NCBI GenBank assembly: GCA_905202215.1
Contig: CAJKRG010000001.1
Span: 103,799-167,798, forward strand
Origin: an uncultured Porphyromonadaceae bacterium
Lineage (GTDB): Bacteria; Bacteroidota; Bacteroidia; Bacteroidales; Muribaculaceae
Length of the DNA: 64,000 nucleotides
Direction: 5' to 3'
Numbering within the stretch: position 1 is the first letter of the stretch; each line of letters begins with the position of its first letter. Below are positions 61,409 through 64,000 of the stretch, piece after piece. The position numbers were made by a program, and so were the translations under genes. Under the pieces are notes generated by a model. That model did no database searches, had not been told where the DNA came from, and saw only the letters and a list, made by a program, of their open reading frames with translations.

Positions 61409-63160
61409 ATGCCCTCAACGTCCGCCGCGCTACCAGCCGGCTCCATCGTAAAAGGCCCGCGCGCCTCGTTCCGCATAGTTGCTGTCTATCAACAGACAAC
61501 ATATACAATAACGTATATTGCCGAGAACCTGAACCGCAGACAGTCAACAAGAAACAGCATCAACTCCACAGCCTGTGGGCTGCCGGATTTTTCAGGATAC
61601 TGCCTGCTGAAGGAATTTTTCTGGCGTGAAGCCTGCGTCCGCGACACTGACTCCGATGTAGTCCTGCTGGCTAGCGATTCCGACACCGTAATTCTTCGTT
61701 TCAACGACCTCTGCGACAGTTTCATATCAAAAGGTCACGCGGTGGACAACGCCATTTTTGAAATCTGCGACAGCGCACTGTACCGCGGCAGGTCCACCAG
61801 TATAGCCACTCCCGTGGTTTTCGAAGCCAACAACACGGCCTACGCAATTTTCGACGTCAATCCCAAAATGCAGTTCCGCCCGGCCGACTATGTTCGTACG
61901 CACGGTGCCATGCCGGCCTCCAATCTGAAAGAACTCTTCGAGCCGCTGCTCTTTGAAATGGGCGCTGTATCACAAGCGGCACGCACGGCATTTTTCAGCG
62001 GTGATGAGGGCGGCCTGATGTTGCCGGGCAAATCACTCCTTTACGGCTATTCATTTGCCACTGAAGCCACACAGACAGACGCCGAAACCGATCTGCGCAC
62101 AATTGCCGCCTATATGTACATCCTGCTCAGCGGCCACCCGATGGCCCTGCCGATCAGCCTTGCGCCAGAAAAAATCTTCGCCGACCTGAAATCGGTTGCG
62201 CCATCGGCCCTGATTCAGGCGATTTCACTGACGCTGACGGGCAACGACGGTCCGCGCACGGCATGGGAATTTGCCGCCGCGGCATTCCCTAAGACAAGCA
62301 CCGATACGCGCTCAACGCAACGCAAGGACCGCCAGGCACAGCAACCGGCCATGCCGACTCAGTCGCACCCCGTCCAAAGCACTACGCAGCCCGCAGCGGG
62401 ACGTCCAACTGCACCGGCACGAGCCGCTGTCGCCACTCCTGCCGGGCAGACCCGCCGGCCGACTCCCCCTCTCTCTGGCGAAACGCGCCCTATCAGGCAA
62501 CTCGATAAACCGACAGGACAAAACACGCCGCTGAAACCTAAATCGAAATCGAAATGGCTGGTCGCAGCGGCGCTGACTGTAGCCGTACTTGCCGGCGCAG
62601 GAGTGTTCTTCTGGCAAAAGTATGCCGGCGTCCAGCCGCAGCAGCGCGAGGAAGTTGTCACAGACACGGAAACTGCCGACGGCAACGAAATGATATCCGA
62701 CCTCAGCATCAGCGTATCAGCCGCCCGCTCGGCCACCGTGGGACTCCCCTATGTGCTGACATACTGTATCCCGGCCGACGACTCCAACCGACTGAACATC
62801 GCGCAGCCGCGCGCCCCGGAAATCGAAGGCTGGTATCTGACAGACCATTACAGCGAAATCATGAAAAACCGCGGCGAAGGCTCATCGGGCTACGTGCGCA
62901 CGTTCTCATACCGCTACCGTCCCTCGACAGCCGGCACCACTGAAATCCCTGATTTCAAGGTAACTCTGCCCGATGGAAGCACTCTCGAAGCACCCGGTTT
63001 CACCGTGACGGTAAAGGGTACATCGGGACGCCGCGTGAACTCCGGTTCCCCCTCACCCTCAAAGTTCTCGAACCCGCTCCATTCGGGTAAAAATCTCGGC
63101 GCAAAAGCCCCCGAAGAGTCTCAAATTAGCACTCCGGAAAAAAATTCGTCACCTTTATGA
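61409..63160 (+). CDS. Predicted membrane protein: degenerate protein kinase domain, membrane helix, BatD-like domain
   Basis: The protein has 583 residues. Residues 8-280 follow the order of Bacteroidetes Ser/Thr kinases: a start like LPAGSIVKG, a strand TYTITYIAE in place of the Gly-rich loop, the lysine strand CLLKEFFWREACVRD (Lys68), and VVFEANNTAYAIFD at the hinge. The catalytic His-Arg-Asp and Asp-Phe-Gly motifs are missing, and LMLPGKSLLYGYSF stands where the metal-binding segment should be; a late DLRTIAAYMYILLSGHP helix resembles the kinase C-lobe. A Pro/Thr/Gln-rich linker follows, then one transmembrane helix (383-403), then a domain at about 431-540 with FSYRYRPSTAGTTEIPDF, matching the first domain of BatD. 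I infer a pseudokinase that couples a cytosolic signal to the envelope. Confidence 0.6.
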   Translation: MPSTSAALPAGSIVKGPRASFRIVAVYQQTTYTITYIAENLNRRQSTRNSINSTACGLPDFSGYCLLKEFFWREACVRDTDSDVVLLASDSDTVILRFNDLCDSFISKGHAVDNAIFEICDSALYRGRSTSIATPVVFEANNTAYAIFDVNPKMQFRPADYVRTHGAMPASNLKELFEPLLFEMGAVSQAARTAFFSGDEGGLMLPGKSLLYGYSFATEATQTDAETDLRTIAAYMYILLSGHPMALPISLAPEKIFADLKSVAPSALIQAISLTLTGNDGPRTAWEFAAAAFPKTSTDTRSTQRKDRQAQQPAMPTQSHPVQSTTQPAAGRPTAPARAAVATPAGQTRRPTPPLSGETRPIRQLDKPTGQNTPLKPKSKSKWLVAAALTVAVLAGAGVFFWQKYAGVQPQQREEVVTDTETADGNEMISDLSISVSAARSATVGLPYVLTYCIPADDSNRLNIAQPRAPEIEGWYLTDHYSEIMKNRGEGSSGYVRTFSYRYRPSTAGTTEIPDFKVTLPDGSTLEAPGFTVTVKGTSGRRVNSGSPSPSKFSNPLHSGKNLGAKAPEESQISTPEKNSSPL

Positions 63161-63182
63161 TAATTATTAGCGCCTTAATTCG

Positions 63183-63190
63183 TAAATTTG
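63183..63190 (+). promoter_or_regulatory. Candidate -7 element of ppdK
   Basis: TAAATTTG matches TAnnTTTG, 87 bp before the ATG. No clear -33 box is visible at the expected distance. Confidence 0.45.
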
Positions 63191-63276
63191 TGGCCGCAAT
63201 AGCAAAAACGTAACACTGAAACCCTATCGAGTAATAACCGAAATACACTAAAAATTTATATAACCAAATTACAAAC

Positions 63277-64000
63277 ATGAAAAGAGTTTATACGTTTGGT
63301 GACGGCAAAGCCGAAGGCAATGCCGAAATGCGAAACCTCCTTGGCGGCAAGGGCGCCAATCTTGCAGAAATGAACCTGCTGGGCATGCCCGTTCCTCCCG
63401 GTTTCACAATCACAACCGAAGTCTGCACCGAGTACACACAATATGGCAAAGACGAAGTCGTCAAACGTCTGAAAGACGATGTTGAGAAAGCCATCAAACA
63501 CGTAGAAGCCCTCACCGGTAACGAATTCGACAACTCGGCAAATCCTCTGCTGGTTTCCGTACGTTCCGGCGCCCGCGCATCCATGCCCGGCATGATGGAC
63601 ACCGTGCTCAACCTCGGTATGAACGACGCCACCGTCGAATCCCTCGCAGCAAAGAGCGGCAATCCCCGCTTCGCATGGGACAGCTACCGCCGCTTCGTAC
63701 AGATGTACGGCGACGTGGTTCTCGGCATGAAACCCAAGTCGAAAACCGACATCGACCCCTTCGAGGAAATCATGGACAAGGTGAAAGCCGAAAAAGGAAT
63801 CAAACTCGACACCGAACTCACCGTCGACGACCTCAAGAACCTTGTGAAACTGTTCAAGGGTGCCGTTAAGGAATACACCGGCAAGGATTTCCCCGACAGC
63901 GCATGGGAACAACTGTGGGGCGGCATTTGCGCCGTGTTCGACAGTTGGATGAACGAACGTGCCATCATCTATCGCCGCATGAACCAGATTCCCGAAGAAT
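63277..64000 (+). CDS. ppdK: Pyruvate, phosphate dikinase, N-terminal part (cut by window end)
   Basis: The frame starts at ATG 63277 (MKRVYTFGDGKAEGN) and is open to the last base, so only the first 241 residues are seen. The nucleotide-binding domain signatures are present: LLGGKGANLAEMNLLGMPVPPGFTI, PLLVSVRSGARASMPGMMDTVLNLG, and SYRRFVQMYGDVVLG. The enzyme interconverts pyruvate and phosphoenolpyruvate with ATP/AMP and PPi and is common in anaerobic Bacteroidales. It follows the pseudokinase gene by 116 bp with its own candidate promoter. Confidence 0.96.
   Translation, partial: MKRVYTFGDGKAEGNAEMRNLLGGKGANLAEMNLLGMPVPPGFTITTEVCTEYTQYGKDEVVKRLKDDVEKAIKHVEALTGNEFDNSANPLLVSVRSGARASMPGMMDTVLNLGMNDATVESLAAKSGNPRFAWDSYRRFVQMYGDVVLGMKPKSKTDIDPFEEIMDKVKAEKGIKLDTELTVDDLKNLVKLFKGAVKEYTGKDFPDSAWEQLWGGICAVFDSWMNERAIIYRRMNQIPEE

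Noticed and set aside
1..64000. tRNA or rRNA genes
   Set aside because: No cloverleaf with a conserved T-loop or rRNA-like stretch was noticed in the intergenic regions read; a covariance-model scan was not possible.

Overview
The window looks like a chromosomal segment of a Bacteroidales bacterium, most likely from a gut lineage near Muribaculaceae or Bacteroidaceae. The evidence is Bacteroidetes-restricted families (GLPGLI, DUF5686 with a carboxypeptidase-like domain, a BT_3928-type DoxX protein, a complete Bat operon), repeated Bacteroidetes-type promoters (TTTG, about 19-20 nt, TAnnTTTG), and a Bacteroidetes-type temperate microvirus. The genus call is inference.

Layout. 1-5.4 kb: the end of an outer-membrane barrel protein, a GLPGLI protein, a lipoprotein, thymidine kinase, a YhcH protein and a DUF3108 protein. 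5.5-9.7 kb: both methylmalonyl-CoA mutase subunits. 9.8-11.25 kb: an XRE regulator and about 800 bp of AT-rich DNA without genes. 11.25-17.6 kb: a complete integrated microvirus (6,332 bp between crossover points) flanked by two dif-like XerC/XerD sites. It encodes an M15 peptidase, two tiny proteins, major capsid VP1, a scaffold-like protein, pilot protein VP2 and an HUH replication initiator. This implies that the window spans the chromosome dimer-resolution site, and so the replication terminus.

17.7-30.9 kb, mostly plus strand: NfnAB-type oxidoreductase, a zinc-type binding protein and ATPase with no adjacent permease, a convergent sigma factor/membrane protein/hydrolase operon, pyrB-pyrI, a flavin reductase, glyA, ispD, recG and a YitT protein. 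31-42.5 kb, mostly minus strand: a small Rossmann-like protein, dnaG, an operon of DUF5686/MBOAT/choloylglycine-hydrolase-family genes, a CYTH protein, rlmD-type methyltransferase, a universal stress protein and a small DNA-binding protein. 42.6-51 kb: the Bat (aerotolerance-type) operon, transcribed moxR, DUF58, BatD-like, batA, batB, batC, batD, batE. 51.4-61.2 kb: a Crp/Fnr regulator, a secreted protein with a type IX-like tail, folE, a SPOR protein, tpiA, a DoxX-type protein, DUF1599, a TPR protein and gyrA. 61.4-64 kb: a large protein that I read as a degenerate kinase domain joined through a membrane helix to a BatD-like domain, then the start of pyruvate phosphate dikinase, which is cut by the window edge.

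The two strongest finds are the dif-integrated microvirus, whose left recombination site contains the start codon of its first gene, and the pseudokinase-BatD fusion. All family assignments come from reading motifs in the sequence; no database search was run.
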